Virus record (IMG/VR): IMGVR_UViG_3300043446_004515
Location: 1-52,248 of that record
DNA length: 52,248 nt
Source of the DNA: a virus
Strand: one strand, 5' to 3'
Of the stretch, positions 15,774 to 22,938 are shown piece after piece. The notes under the pieces were generated by a model. That model was given only the letters and a program-made list of their open reading frames with translations, was not told the DNA's origin and made no database searches. Both the position numbers and the translations under genes were made by a program. Each line of letters starts with the position of its first letter. The first letter of the stretch is position 1.

Positions 15774-15901
15774 TAAAAACACAATCAACCGTCTTACTGT
15801 CAACGCCCCTAAAATACCAAATTCCCTAAAATCCTGAAACCTAGACAGGATAAGGATTCCAGGGTGTTTCACCCTCTTAAGGAATTTATAGGGGGTGAAA
15901 C
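15774..15901 (-). promoter_or_regulatory. 128-bp regulatory cassette, copy 2 (type A, inverted core)
   Basis: The 36-bp inverted repeat (15901-15866), 62-bp spacer, TTGACA (15803-15798), 18-bp spacer and a degenerate -10 (TTTTTA, 15779-15774) point left. A 16-bp segment of the 62-bp spacer, CCTAGACAGGATAAGG on the plus strand, is inverted relative to the other copies. On the opposite side GTGAAAC is followed after 10 bp by TAGGAT and then GTG, a probable divergent promoter for the dCTP-deaminase/NblA operon. Confidence 0.8.
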
Positions 15902-15944
15902 AGTGGGGAATTAGGATAGTGGCAACTGATAACATGAGGTTCTG

Positions 15945-16517
15945 ATGACGGTTTTAGTTGATCACGAAATAGCGTCTCTGGCCAGAGGGGAGATACCGAT
16001 TCACATTTTGGTGGACTACTCACACAGAGGCCATAACCTAAGCCCGCGTATTTTGCCCCTGGTAAAGCCGTTTGACCCCGACCTAGTCAATCCCCATAGT
16101 CTCGACCTACGGATAGGGGAGACGGCTAAATTGCGGGTGATGGGGGGGTATAAGGAAATCGACCTATCTGGCTACTGTGCGGATAGACCCTACATGATGA
16201 TTCCAGGCGATCGCCTATTGGTGGCAAGCCTGGAAACATTCAACATCCCAATATTTCTCGAAGCGACCTTTTATCTGAAAAGCTCACGGGGGCGGGAATG
16301 GTATGGGCACCAATTAGCAGGCTACATTGACGCGGGGTGGCACGGGTCAAAACTGACCATGGAGATTACCAATGATGACATTGAGCCGTTGCCCCTATAC
16401 TTTGGGATGAAATTTGGGCAGTTAGCTTTCCGATTGCTGAATAGTATTTCCAGCAAATCTTACGCTAAAGTAGGTCGTTACAATAACGATGTATGTGTTA
16501 TGGAGAGTAAGGGTTGA
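15945..16517 (+). CDS. dcd: dCTP deaminase
   Basis: The 190-residue protein has the trimeric dCTP-deaminase/dUTPase fold signatures: NPHSLDLRIGE near residue 50, LKSSRGREWYGH near 110, GYIDAGWHG near 128 and GMKFGQLAF near 160. The usual RSS is KSS here. It converts dCTP to dUTP and so feeds dTMP synthesis, matching the ThyX encoded at 40797-41525. It is the first gene of a rightward operon; a GAGG site lies just upstream and the divergent TAGGAT promoter of cassette copy 2 is the likely start. Confidence 0.9.
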   Translation: MTVLVDHEIASLARGEIPIHILVDYSHRGHNLSPRILPLVKPFDPDLVNPHSLDLRIGETAKLRVMGGYKEIDLSGYCADRPYMMIPGDRLLVASLETFNIPIFLEATFYLKSSRGREWYGHQLAGYIDAGWHGSKLTMEITNDDIEPLPLYFGMKFGQLAFRLLNSISSKSYAKVGRYNNDVCVMESKG

Positions 16518-16651
16518 TGGCTAGTTTTATTTACTGTTTTTATATGTGGCTCACTCATTTATTGGCAACAGACTCTAACTCTTTTTGGTGGATATTAAAC
16601 GGGCATCTGTTTCAAATAAATCAACGAATAGAAACTTTTGAGAAAGACTAA
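16517..16651 (+). CDS. 44-residue aromatic-rich protein, coupled between dcd and Nmad1
   Basis: Its ATG overlaps the dcd stop (TGATG) and its stop overlaps the next start (TAATG), so it is locked into translational coupling. The product has an N-terminal hydrophobic/aromatic stretch (MASFIYCFYMWLTHLL) that could be a short membrane segment and a polar tail. No family recognised. The double overlap is good evidence that it is translated. Confidence 0.6.
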   Translation: MASFIYCFYMWLTHLLATDSNSFWWILNGHLFQINQRIETFEKD

Positions 16652-16992
16652 TGACTGGTATCTACAAAACCCGTGCTAATTATCAAAATAAAACTGTTGA
16701 CTATCAATCTTTGATTAGCGCTGAATGCGACAAGGTTAAGGATATGTTGCTAGAAAAAAACCGTAAATACGGCAATAGTGCTTTAGACCCTAAACGGATA
16801 TTTTCTAGCGCCGATCCTATTGAACAAATTAACGTCAGAATTGACGACAAACTAAGCCGCATCGCTTCTAATCAATCTGACGACACAGAAGACGCTGAGC
16901 TTGATTTGATTGGTTATCTAATTCTTAAACGGGTCGCTAAACAACGAAATAACGAATTGCAGAACTTGTTTGGAGCAAACCATGATACCTAA
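16651..16992 (+). CDS. DUF1599 / nucleotide modification associated domain 1 protein
   Basis: The 113-residue protein has KNRKYGNSALDPKRIF near residue 37 and RIDDKLSRI near 65, followed by an acidic helix EDAELDLIGYLILKR. These are the conserved blocks of DUF1599 (Nmad1), a small helical family related to MazG-like nucleotide enzymes and often found in phages with modified or tightly managed nucleotide pools. Coupled by overlapping codons to the genes on both sides. The biochemical reaction is not known; a nucleotide-pool role fits dcd and thyX. Confidence 0.75.
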   Translation: MTGIYKTRANYQNKTVDYQSLISAECDKVKDMLLEKNRKYGNSALDPKRIFSSADPIEQINVRIDDKLSRIASNQSDDTEDAELDLIGYLILKRVAKQRNNELQNLFGANHDT

Positions 16993-17185
16993 AGAATGCC
17001 AAGAATTAACATTAGAGCAAAGCTTAGAAATGCGTATGATTGCAGACAATGTAGCTAAAATGCCCGCTGATGAGCTACGCACTCATATTTTATGGTTGTC
17101 TAAAATGCTGATGATTAAAGGCAACATCTTAAAATATTTTATGAGCAAGGAATTAAAAGTTAATCTCAAAAGTGCTAAAAAATAA
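16982..17185 (+). CDS. nblA: NblA-like phycobilisome degradation protein
   Basis: The 67-residue product matches NblA in size and pattern: LTLEQSLEMRMIADNVAKM, then ELRTHILWLSKMLMIKGN and a final ILKYFMSKEL, compared with the family consensus LSLEQEFxLRxFxxQVxxMS...LxxLYxQMMVRExxYxxxLK. NblA is an adaptor that brings phycobilisomes to Clp protease; cyanophages Ma-LMM01 and PaV-LD carry it to dismantle the host antenna. The ATG at 16982 is preferred over a TTG at 16970 because GGAG lies 6 bases before it. It overlaps Nmad1 by 11 bases and couples to the next gene through TAATG. Divergence from host NblA is marked, but the length and helix pattern are convincing. Confidence 0.75.
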   Translation: MIPKECQELTLEQSLEMRMIADNVAKMPADELRTHILWLSKMLMIKGNILKYFMSKELKVNLKSAKK

Positions 17186-17844
17186 TGGCTTATAGTCTAT
17201 CGGATTTAGTTTACTCAGAACGTCAGCGGCGATACCTGTTTCCGTCCGGTAGGCTAGTGCCAGAATCGCAAGTTAATAAATACATCAAGTCGTTTCAGGC
17301 AGTCTATCTTAAGCGGGTTGTTGACGACACTAACGCTCTGGTTAACGGTAATTTAACCGCTAGGGAGTGGGAAGAAAAAACTGCGTTAAATATTAAAGAT
17401 GTCCACGTTGCTTTAATGCGGTTTGGTCGGGGTGGAAAAGACAAAGCCTACGCGATGCAATACCTAGACGTTGCTAACGAATTAAGAACGAATCAGTACC
17501 CTGCATTCAGATTGTTAGTGCAAGATTTAAGGGATGGTAAATTGTCCCGTAAAATGCTCGATTATCGCCTCTCACGGTTTATTCAAAGTAGTCGGGTATC
17601 GTATGAAATGGGGCGGCGTTCCTATGCAATTTATGATGATAAAAATACCCATGCTTTGCGTAAATTAGACGCCCAAGCCAAACACTGTGAAGACTGCGTT
17701 AGATACGCTGCAATGGGCATTAGACCGATTGGACAATTACCAGTACCGGGGCAAGCGTGTAAGTGTGCCCAGGCTTGTAAATGCTCGATTTACTATGGTA
17801 GTGAGATGAGTTTAATTGAGTTGAAAAATGGATGGCTAGCCTAA
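17185..17844 (+). CDS. putative minor head / MuF-like morphogenesis protein
   Basis: The 219-residue protein is basic and helical in its first two thirds and ends with a cysteine-rich motif, HCEDCVRYAAMG, LPVPGQACKC, ACKCS, resembling the metal-binding C-terminal motif of SPP1 gp7/Mu gpF-type minor head proteins (CxxC...P...CxC). Those are usually next to the portal; here it sits in the dcd-nblA operon, far from portal and capsid, so the assignment is moderate. Start overlaps the nblA stop. Confidence 0.5.
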   Translation: MAYSLSDLVYSERQRRYLFPSGRLVPESQVNKYIKSFQAVYLKRVVDDTNALVNGNLTAREWEEKTALNIKDVHVALMRFGRGGKDKAYAMQYLDVANELRTNQYPAFRLLVQDLRDGKLSRKMLDYRLSRFIQSSRVSYEMGRRSYAIYDDKNTHALRKLDAQAKHCEDCVRYAAMGIRPIGQLPVPGQACKCAQACKCSIYYGSEMSLIELKNGWLA

Positions 17845-18329
17845 TTGCTACAACAATCGACAAAGTTCAAACGATGACAGCAATTCCTGTCAATCATGAT
17901 TCTGACGTTCAACCTTCGGAGTTGTCATGGGAGGCGTTAGGCGCTATAGTTGGCTTGTTAGTTCCTGTCTTGACTGTATGCGTTTTATTTGGTAGTATTC
18001 AGGCTAATTTAAGCTTTGTTAAAGAGTCAATAGTAGAATTTAAAAATAGAGAAAAAGAAAAAGAAGAAAAGCATAGCAAGACCGTCAATGACTTAAAAAA
18101 TGAAATTCATTCTACAGAAAAATCCTTATTAGAAAAACTCGAAGAATACCAAGAAGAGACAGAAATTAATCAAAAAGAAAAACGTGAAGAGTTTAAAGAA
18201 TATTTATTAATGCATTTAAAAGAATTAATATTACCTCTGCATCGGGAAATTGATCAATTAAAAATCCTTCACCAGCGCCGGGACGAGACTTTAAACGACC
18301 TCAAGCGAAAAGTGAAGGACTTAGAGTAA
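17832..18329 (+). CDS. membrane-anchored coiled-coil protein
   Basis: Residues of about 34-56 (ALGAIVGLLVPVLTVCVLFG) form one clear membrane segment; the remaining 105 residues are a charged coiled coil rich in Glu and Lys. It overlaps the previous gene by 13 bases and is followed by a terminator, so it closes the operon. Candidates are a spanin- or holin-associated lysis protein or a membrane-bound assembly factor; no sequence motif decides between them. Confidence 0.65.
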   Translation: MASLIATTIDKVQTMTAIPVNHDSDVQPSELSWEALGAIVGLLVPVLTVCVLFGSIQANLSFVKESIVEFKNREKEKEEKHSKTVNDLKNEIHSTEKSLLEKLEEYQEETEINQKEKREEFKEYLLMHLKELILPLHREIDQLKILHQRRDETLNDLKRKVKDLE

Positions 18330-18363
18330 GATTAAAATATAGAGTATTGACCTCTATGTTTGC

Positions 18364-18710
18364 TTAGCTGCCGCCTTCGCTACGTTGGGCGGCTTTTTCT
18401 CGCTTGATAATCCCAATGACTTCATTGATTAGCTCAGAAGTAGGGTTTAAATCCATGTGGCGTATCGCCCGTTTAGCTGTTTCGGTTAAGCGCTGTTCTG
18501 CATAGAAGTCCCGGTGTTTTAGCGCGTCTTCAACGGTGTCCAAATGCCAGTTGCCCCAGCCATCGCCTTGCTGGTAGCCAGAATCACGGTAGAATTTTTT
18601 ACCATTAGCAACTAACGTAACTTTGTTAACTTTTCGACTGTAGCGATTGTAAAATCTTGACCAATAATCAACGCTACAGTATCGCCTTTTTGTAAATGTT
18701 CAAAGCTCAT
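18364..18710 (-). pseudogene. frameshifted paralogue of the small beta-barrel protein at 19966-20313
   Basis: The frame opens with MSFEHLQKGDTVALIIGQ and breaks after ATVEK at a run of four A residues (18634-18631); the -1 frame continues VNKVTLVANGKKFYRDSG and runs to a stop at 18364. One extra A would give a continuous 115-residue protein, the same length as the paralogue at 19966-20313, which shares the KVGDTVFWV...FATVTRI...FYKE plan. The heptamer is not a classic slippery site, so a true frameshift mutation or base-call error is more likely than programmed slippage. Confidence 0.65.
18370..18398 (+). terminator. rho-independent terminator of the dcd-nblA operon
   Basis: GCCGCC, a 12-base loop, GGCGGC and five T residues act rightward. 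The hairpin lies inside the last codons of the convergent frameshifted gene. Confidence 0.8.
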
Positions 18711-18727
18711 TGTAATTACCTCTATCG

Positions 18728-18976
18728 TTAAAATTCTAACTTGCTTAATTTGTGAATTTGCTTTTTTAGTGAAGCAACTTTTAGATCACGAATTTTGTTG
18801 GCTTGCTTCAATGCATCTTCTTTGTTAAAAAATGCCTGATTTCCAAAAAACAGCATCCATCCTTTAGGAAAACTGTCATCGTAACAGATAATGGCTTTGT
18901 CGCTATAAACCTTCCCAGGATATTCAAGGATTCCACGGGTTAATGCGTATTTTGTGACATAAACTTTTTGCATCAT
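18728..18976 (-). CDS. small phage protein, KVYVTKYAL type
   Basis: The 82-residue protein begins MMQKVYVTKYALTRGILEY and has an aromatic middle (WMLFFGNQAFF) and a basic helical C-terminus. Proteins with this KVYVTKYALTxGI opening occur in many phages, but I know no assigned function. It lies in the leftward SSB-helicase-methyltransferase operon with AAAGGCAAAC just before its start. Confidence 0.65.
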   Translation of the reverse strand: MMQKVYVTKYALTRGILEYPGKVYSDKAIICYDDSFPKGWMLFFGNQAFFNKEDALKQANKIRDLKVASLKKQIHKLSKLEF

Positions 18977-18994
18977 GTTTGCCTTTAGTTTTGA

Positions 18995-19966
18995 TTAATT
19001 TAAAACCGCTTCGATGATTTTTTGCATCATGAGCGGGGGAACGGCATTACCGATCATTTTGGTGTCTAATTTTAGATCGCCACTAAATTGATACCAATCA
19101 GGAATAGTTTGCCAACGGGCTAAGCATTGAGTATTAGCTTCGTAGGGTTGACCATCAATAACAATTGTGGCTTGTTTAGGAGATACCCTTACTTTGCCTG
19201 ACATCGCCTTGATCGTGAACATCGGCTGATGTGCAAAACGGATTGTGTTGTTTGGGATGCCGTCTTTTTTCCTGGATCCGCTTCGTTGATTGACAAAATC
19301 CCCCATCCATTTCAGAAGCGTTGTGTGAACGGCGCCAGCGCCCTTGTGGTAATTGATGATCGACTCTTTTTGCCAATTGGTTAATGTTGTTAGTTTGAGA
19401 GTGGGGATTAGATCGGCGATCGCCTCATACCAGTTAATAGGCTTTTGGTTTTTCCATTCAATATTATACAGTCCTTGTATTTTTCCCCAATGCTTTGAGG
19501 CGACTAAAAATAATCGTTTACGTGATTGTGGTACGCCATAATCAGAGCAGTCAAGCAAGGACTGTCCAACATAATAATCATTGTTTTTTAAGCAACGTTT
19601 AATGTTGGCAAGCGATTTGAAACTGGCATATCCTGCCACATTTTCCAGGCTAAAATAATCAGGTTTTAGCGTTTCAATCGCCCGACAAATAGCATTAGCC
19701 AATTCAATGTCTTCTGAGGTTTCTTTACCATTCTTAGCCCGTGATGCGTTGATACATGGCGGGGAAGCATGGAGCCAGTCGGGGCTATTAAGAGTTTGCC
19801 AATACAATGACTTAACATCAATCGTGTAAGTGTGATGTTCAAAATTATTGCAGGCAATCTCAGCAATATTATCGTCAATCTCAACGCCCCAGATGGGTGT
19901 TAACCCTGCTTGCATAGCGCCTATATCCGCGCCGCCCATGCCTGTAAAAAGACTAGCAAATTTCAT
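18995..19966 (-). CDS. DNA (cytosine-5) methyltransferase 1
   Basis: The 323-residue enzyme has the ordered C5-methyltransferase motifs: I, ASLFTGMGGADIG at residues 3-15; IV, ASPPCINAS with the catalytic cysteine near 70; VI, LENVAG near 101; VIII, QSRKRLFLVA near 150; X, MIGNAVPPLM near the C-terminus. It transfers methyl from S-adenosylmethionine to cytosine. No cognate endonuclease is next to it, so it is probably a protective orphan enzyme. Its start overlaps the upstream stop by one base (TAATG). The target sequence cannot be told from the protein. Confidence 0.9.
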   Translation of the reverse strand: MKFASLFTGMGGADIGAMQAGLTPIWGVEIDDNIAEIACNNFEHHTYTIDVKSLYWQTLNSPDWLHASPPCINASRAKNGKETSEDIELANAICRAIETLKPDYFSLENVAGYASFKSLANIKRCLKNNDYYVGQSLLDCSDYGVPQSRKRLFLVASKHWGKIQGLYNIEWKNQKPINWYEAIADLIPTLKLTTLTNWQKESIINYHKGAGAVHTTLLKWMGDFVNQRSGSRKKDGIPNNTIRFAHQPMFTIKAMSGKVRVSPKQATIVIDGQPYEANTQCLARWQTIPDWYQFSGDLKLDTKMIGNAVPPLMMQKIIEAVLN

Positions 19967-20313
19967 TAGTTAGATTCCTCAAATTGACTGATTAATTGTT
20001 TAATTTGTTTCAACTGTTCAAGGCTTAATTGACGAGAGCGAGAATGATAAAGGCTAAAATAGTCATCAAATTCATGAATTAGGTTAGTCCTTTGAAACTC
20101 ATCCAAGTATTCTTGCTGAGTTTTGTAAATCTTGATTAATGGGGTATAGTCCCCAGCATCTTCAAGCATTGTTTCTTTATAGAATCGAGCGCGAAAGACA
20201 TCTAAGTAAAAATACTTTCTGCCTATCCGTGTTACTGTGGCGAATCCTGTTTCTTTTTTATTCCATTTTTTTACCCAAAAAACAGTGTCGCCAACTTTCA
20301 AATCAAACATCAC
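19966..20313 (-). CDS. small beta-barrel-like protein, paralogue of 18364-18710
   Basis: The 115-residue product opens with LKVGDTVFWVKKW, ATVTRIGRKYFYLDV and RFYKETM, a strand pattern like an SH3- or Tudor-type small barrel, followed by a helical C-terminus ending in LSLEQLKQIKQLISQ. It overlaps the helicase stop by 4 bases and the methyltransferase start by 1 base. Function unknown; possibly a nucleic-acid-binding accessory. Confidence 0.65.
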   Translation of the reverse strand: MMFDLKVGDTVFWVKKWNKKETGFATVTRIGRKYFYLDVFRARFYKETMLEDAGDYTPLIKIYKTQQEYLDEFQRTNLIHEFDDYFSLYHSRSRQLSLEQLKQIKQLISQFEESN

Positions 20314-21851
20314 ATAACCTCTAGTATTTGTTGGGGTGGATAACAGCCAAATTCAGCTTTGAATTCTTTGTTTATCCAGCTATAATCTTTATCTTTTTTG
20401 ATGGCGATCGCCTCAAGATATGCTAAGTAAGCCAACATAGATTTTTCGTTGCGTTCACCATTGAATACCGCGCCTAATGACCATTGAGCGCTGGGCCATT
20501 GGTTAGGGTGAAGTTCTTTGAATTTAGCCATAGCATAACCGGGGGCGATCCCTTTTTTGAATGCTTCTTTTTTCCATTCCCGATACAGTTGACCGGACAA
20601 TGGGAAATCACATTCAACAGTTCGTAACTCAACTAAATTACTTTCCTGTTTAACTTTTTCTCTTAGTGGATATTCATGTCCACATTCAGGACAGGTCATA
20701 TCAAAAGTGCGGTGTAGGTGTCCACATTCAGGGCATTCTTTAACCGGCGGGTCGCCTTTTTCTCCCTGTTTAGCTTGAATTAAAGCAAAATCAGAGGGAG
20801 TTAAATCTTCAATAAAACCGTGGCGCTCAATGTTGCCAGCTTGGTCTAAAACTAAACACTCTGTTTTACCCTCAGATAACCGCAATCCCCGTCCTAATTG
20901 CTGAACGTAAATGGCTTTTGATTTGGTGGGACGGGCTAGGATGACACACTCAATATTAGGTACATCAAACCCTTCCGAGAGTGCATTACAACACGTTAGC
21001 ACTGTCAATTTCCCGCTCTTTAAATTAGCATATAACGGTTCACGAATCTTAACGGGGCACATATCCCCACTGACATAATTAGCCGCTACACCTGCATTTT
21101 CAAAGGCTTTTGCCATGTGCTTAGCATGGGCAACGTCAACGCAAAAGACGATAGTGGTTAACCCATTAGCTAATCGTTGCCATTCACTGACCGCCTTGTT
21201 AACAATGCCCTCGTCATTACAAAGTACCGAAAGGTCATCTAAAGCAAATTCACCTGCAACGGTTTTGACTCCGTTCAAATCAGCGCCGCTTAGCCCAAAA
21301 CATCGGGGTCTAACTAAAAACCCCATCTCTATTAATTGAGACGGTACAGGGGCTAAAACTAGAGCGTTAAATAAATCTCCCATTTCTTCACGTTTAGACA
21401 ATCGCCACGGGGTAGCAGTTAACCCAATGGTAATTTTATGATGGTTGTTTTGAATCATTGACCGTCCACTTTTACGCCATGCGGTCAGGTGTGCTTCATC
21501 ATAAACCGCAACATCATCAACCAATGTCAGGGCAGATTTACGACGCTCTAAAGTTTGCATCGAAACTACTTGGCAGGGGTTGTCAGAATCACAATCCATC
21601 CCGCCAGAAACTGCACTGGATTTGATGCCGTATTTCTCAAATCGGGCTATAGTCTGACGGACTAAATTATCTCGATGAACCATGAATGCAACACGGCGAT
21701 CGCGGCTAAGAATATCCGCAACCATTGACGCCGCAACTTCCGTTTTACCACTGCCCGTACTGGCGCAAAGTAGTATTTTATTTTGACCATCACGGATATG
21801 GTCGTAAACCTGACGCTTTACGTCTAATTGGTAATCTCTGAGTTTGAGCAT
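20310..21851 (-). CDS. SF2 DNA helicase with C-terminal zinc ribbon
   Basis: From the ATG at 21851, which has an excellent AAGGAGAAG site, the protein has 513 residues; a 19-residue upstream extension is rejected. It shows the Q-like LRDYQ, Walker A ASTGSGKT near residue 33, DEAH near 118, GLTATPWR near 150, and QQLGRGLRLSEGK (motif VI) near 320, then a CPECGH...CPECGH zinc ribbon near 370. This is the plan of phage SF2 helicases related to UvsW and type I/III restriction translocases, acting in fork remodelling or recombination-dependent replication. It lies downstream of the SSB-like gene. Confidence 0.85.
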   Translation of the reverse strand: MLKLRDYQLDVKRQVYDHIRDGQNKILLCASTGSGKTEVAASMVADILSRDRRVAFMVHRDNLVRQTIARFEKYGIKSSAVSGGMDCDSDNPCQVVSMQTLERRKSALTLVDDVAVYDEAHLTAWRKSGRSMIQNNHHKITIGLTATPWRLSKREEMGDLFNALVLAPVPSQLIEMGFLVRPRCFGLSGADLNGVKTVAGEFALDDLSVLCNDEGIVNKAVSEWQRLANGLTTIVFCVDVAHAKHMAKAFENAGVAANYVSGDMCPVKIREPLYANLKSGKLTVLTCCNALSEGFDVPNIECVILARPTKSKAIYVQQLGRGLRLSEGKTECLVLDQAGNIERHGFIEDLTPSDFALIQAKQGEKGDPPVKECPECGHLHRTFDMTCPECGHEYPLREKVKQESNLVELRTVECDFPLSGQLYREWKKEAFKKGIAPGYAMAKFKELHPNQWPSAQWSLGAVFNGERNEKSMLAYLAYLEAIAIKKDKDYSWINKEFKAEFGCYPPQQILEVM

Positions 21852-21936
21852 ACTTCTCCTTTTGGCGTTTGCCACTGCCACGACTAGCCATGATGGGGAC
21901 AGTAACAAACGCTTATTTAATTGCTAGATGTTTGAT

Positions 21937-22704
21937 TTAGAAGGGCACAGAATCAATCTCTGCGTCACTTAAAGCCGACTCAGCTTCGACTTTGGGTAAT
22001 TCAGTTTTTTGCAACGGCATTGCATCCATCGCACGTTCCCATGCCGTTTGTAATTCCGCGAGGTCGGTTGACGCTGGGATTTCTAATTCAATGCCGCGAT
22101 TAGTAGCTTCCTTTGTAGCACTATCGAGATTGTCGATTAGCCGCTGTAATGCTTTATCGTGCCATTCGGGGTCGTTTGGATATGCTCCGTAAACATTGGC
22201 ATCGAGATTAATTGAGGCACTAGAAAATGCTTCTTTGATAGATTTATCTAGCTTGGATTTGATAGCCATCACAGAATATTCTGTGTCTTGTCCATTACCA
22301 CTTTTCTTAATTTTGATGTCGCATTCACTAAGAGGACCGGCATCTGGATCAGCGTCATATGCAGCCAATGTTTTTTGAATAGTTGCCTGGGGGATTTCTA
22401 AAACCTTTAAATCCTGGTCAAGGTAAGACCACACCAAACAGAACCATACGTGTTTCCATTTTTCTTGCTTGCCAAATTTATCAAATTGACGACCACAAAA
22501 CGGTAAGCGTACAGGTTCTTGCTGTTTTCCGTCTACAACGGCACGATACAGAATCGGCTTATTATCTGCCCCCCATGTACGGTAAATCAAACGCAGTCCT
22601 AAAATTCGGAATTTGTTATCTCCATTTTGGAGCTTCATGAAAATTGACTGACCATTACTTGAACCAACTTGCTCAATATCGTATCCGGTAGGTAGTAACC
22701 CCAT
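21937..22704 (-). CDS. phage single-stranded DNA-binding protein
   Basis: From the ATG at 22704, with GGAGG just upstream, the protein has 255 residues; the frame upstream of it is not used because the promoter lies there. NGDNKFRILG and KWKHVWFCLVWSY near the N-terminus, IPQATIQKTL, and the acidic, phenylalanine-terminated tail SDAEIDSVPF are features of phage SSBs. The tail parallels DDDIPF of bacterial SSB, which recruits replication and repair proteins. It heads the leftward replication/modification operon under a TTGTCT/17/TAATAT promoter. Confidence 0.75.
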   Translation of the reverse strand: MGLLPTGYDIEQVGSSNGQSIFMKLQNGDNKFRILGLRLIYRTWGADNKPILYRAVVDGKQQEPVRLPFCGRQFDKFGKQEKWKHVWFCLVWSYLDQDLKVLEIPQATIQKTLAAYDADPDAGPLSECDIKIKKSGNGQDTEYSVMAIKSKLDKSIKEAFSSASINLDANVYGAYPNDPEWHDKALQRLIDNLDSATKEATNRGIELEIPASTDLAELQTAWERAMDAMPLQKTELPKVEAESALSDAEIDSVPF

Positions 22705-22738
22705 AAATGCCTCCACTAGGCTGATTAGGTATAAAGCT

Positions 22739-22767
22739 ATATTAGCAAGCACACAACTAAAAGACAA
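22739..22767 (-). promoter_or_regulatory. promoter of the SSB-helicase-methyltransferase operon
   Basis: On the minus strand TTGTCT, a 17-bp spacer containing GTTGTGTG, and TAATAT predict a start about 28 bases before the SSB ATG. The inverted repeat of cassette copy 3 begins 27 bp upstream of the -35 box. Confidence 0.6.
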
Positions 22768-22793
22768 GCATTTGATTGATGTGATTTCCGACT

Positions 22794-22921
22794 GTCAACC
22801 CTGTTATAAATATCTAAGAAGGGGTTAACACCATGTAACCTAATCAGGGTAAGGGTTTTAGAATTTTAGGGATTTTAGTCAAAATGGGGCATTGACAGTA
22901 AGATAGTTAGCGCTGTAATAT
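22794..22921 (+). promoter_or_regulatory. 128-bp regulatory cassette, copy 3 (type B)
   Basis: A 36-bp inverted repeat with GTCAACCC/GGGGTTAAC arms (22794-22829), a 62-bp spacer, TTGACA (22892-22897), an 18-bp spacer and TAATAT (22916-22921). The leader carries CTAAGCAAA. It drives the gene at 22939 and shares its control region with the leftward SSB operon. Confidence 0.85.
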
Positions 22922-22938
22922 GATTAACAGCTAAGCAA

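Noticed and set aside
18610-18660. Programmed frameshift in the paralogue at 18364-18710
   Set aside because: The sequence C GAA AAG does not allow two-tRNA slippage and one added A restores a full-length paralogue, so a mutation or base error is more likely.
21852-21908. Longer N-terminus for the SF2 helicase
   Set aside because: An AAGGAGAAG site directly precedes the ATG at 21851 and the extra residues do not resemble a helicase N-terminus.
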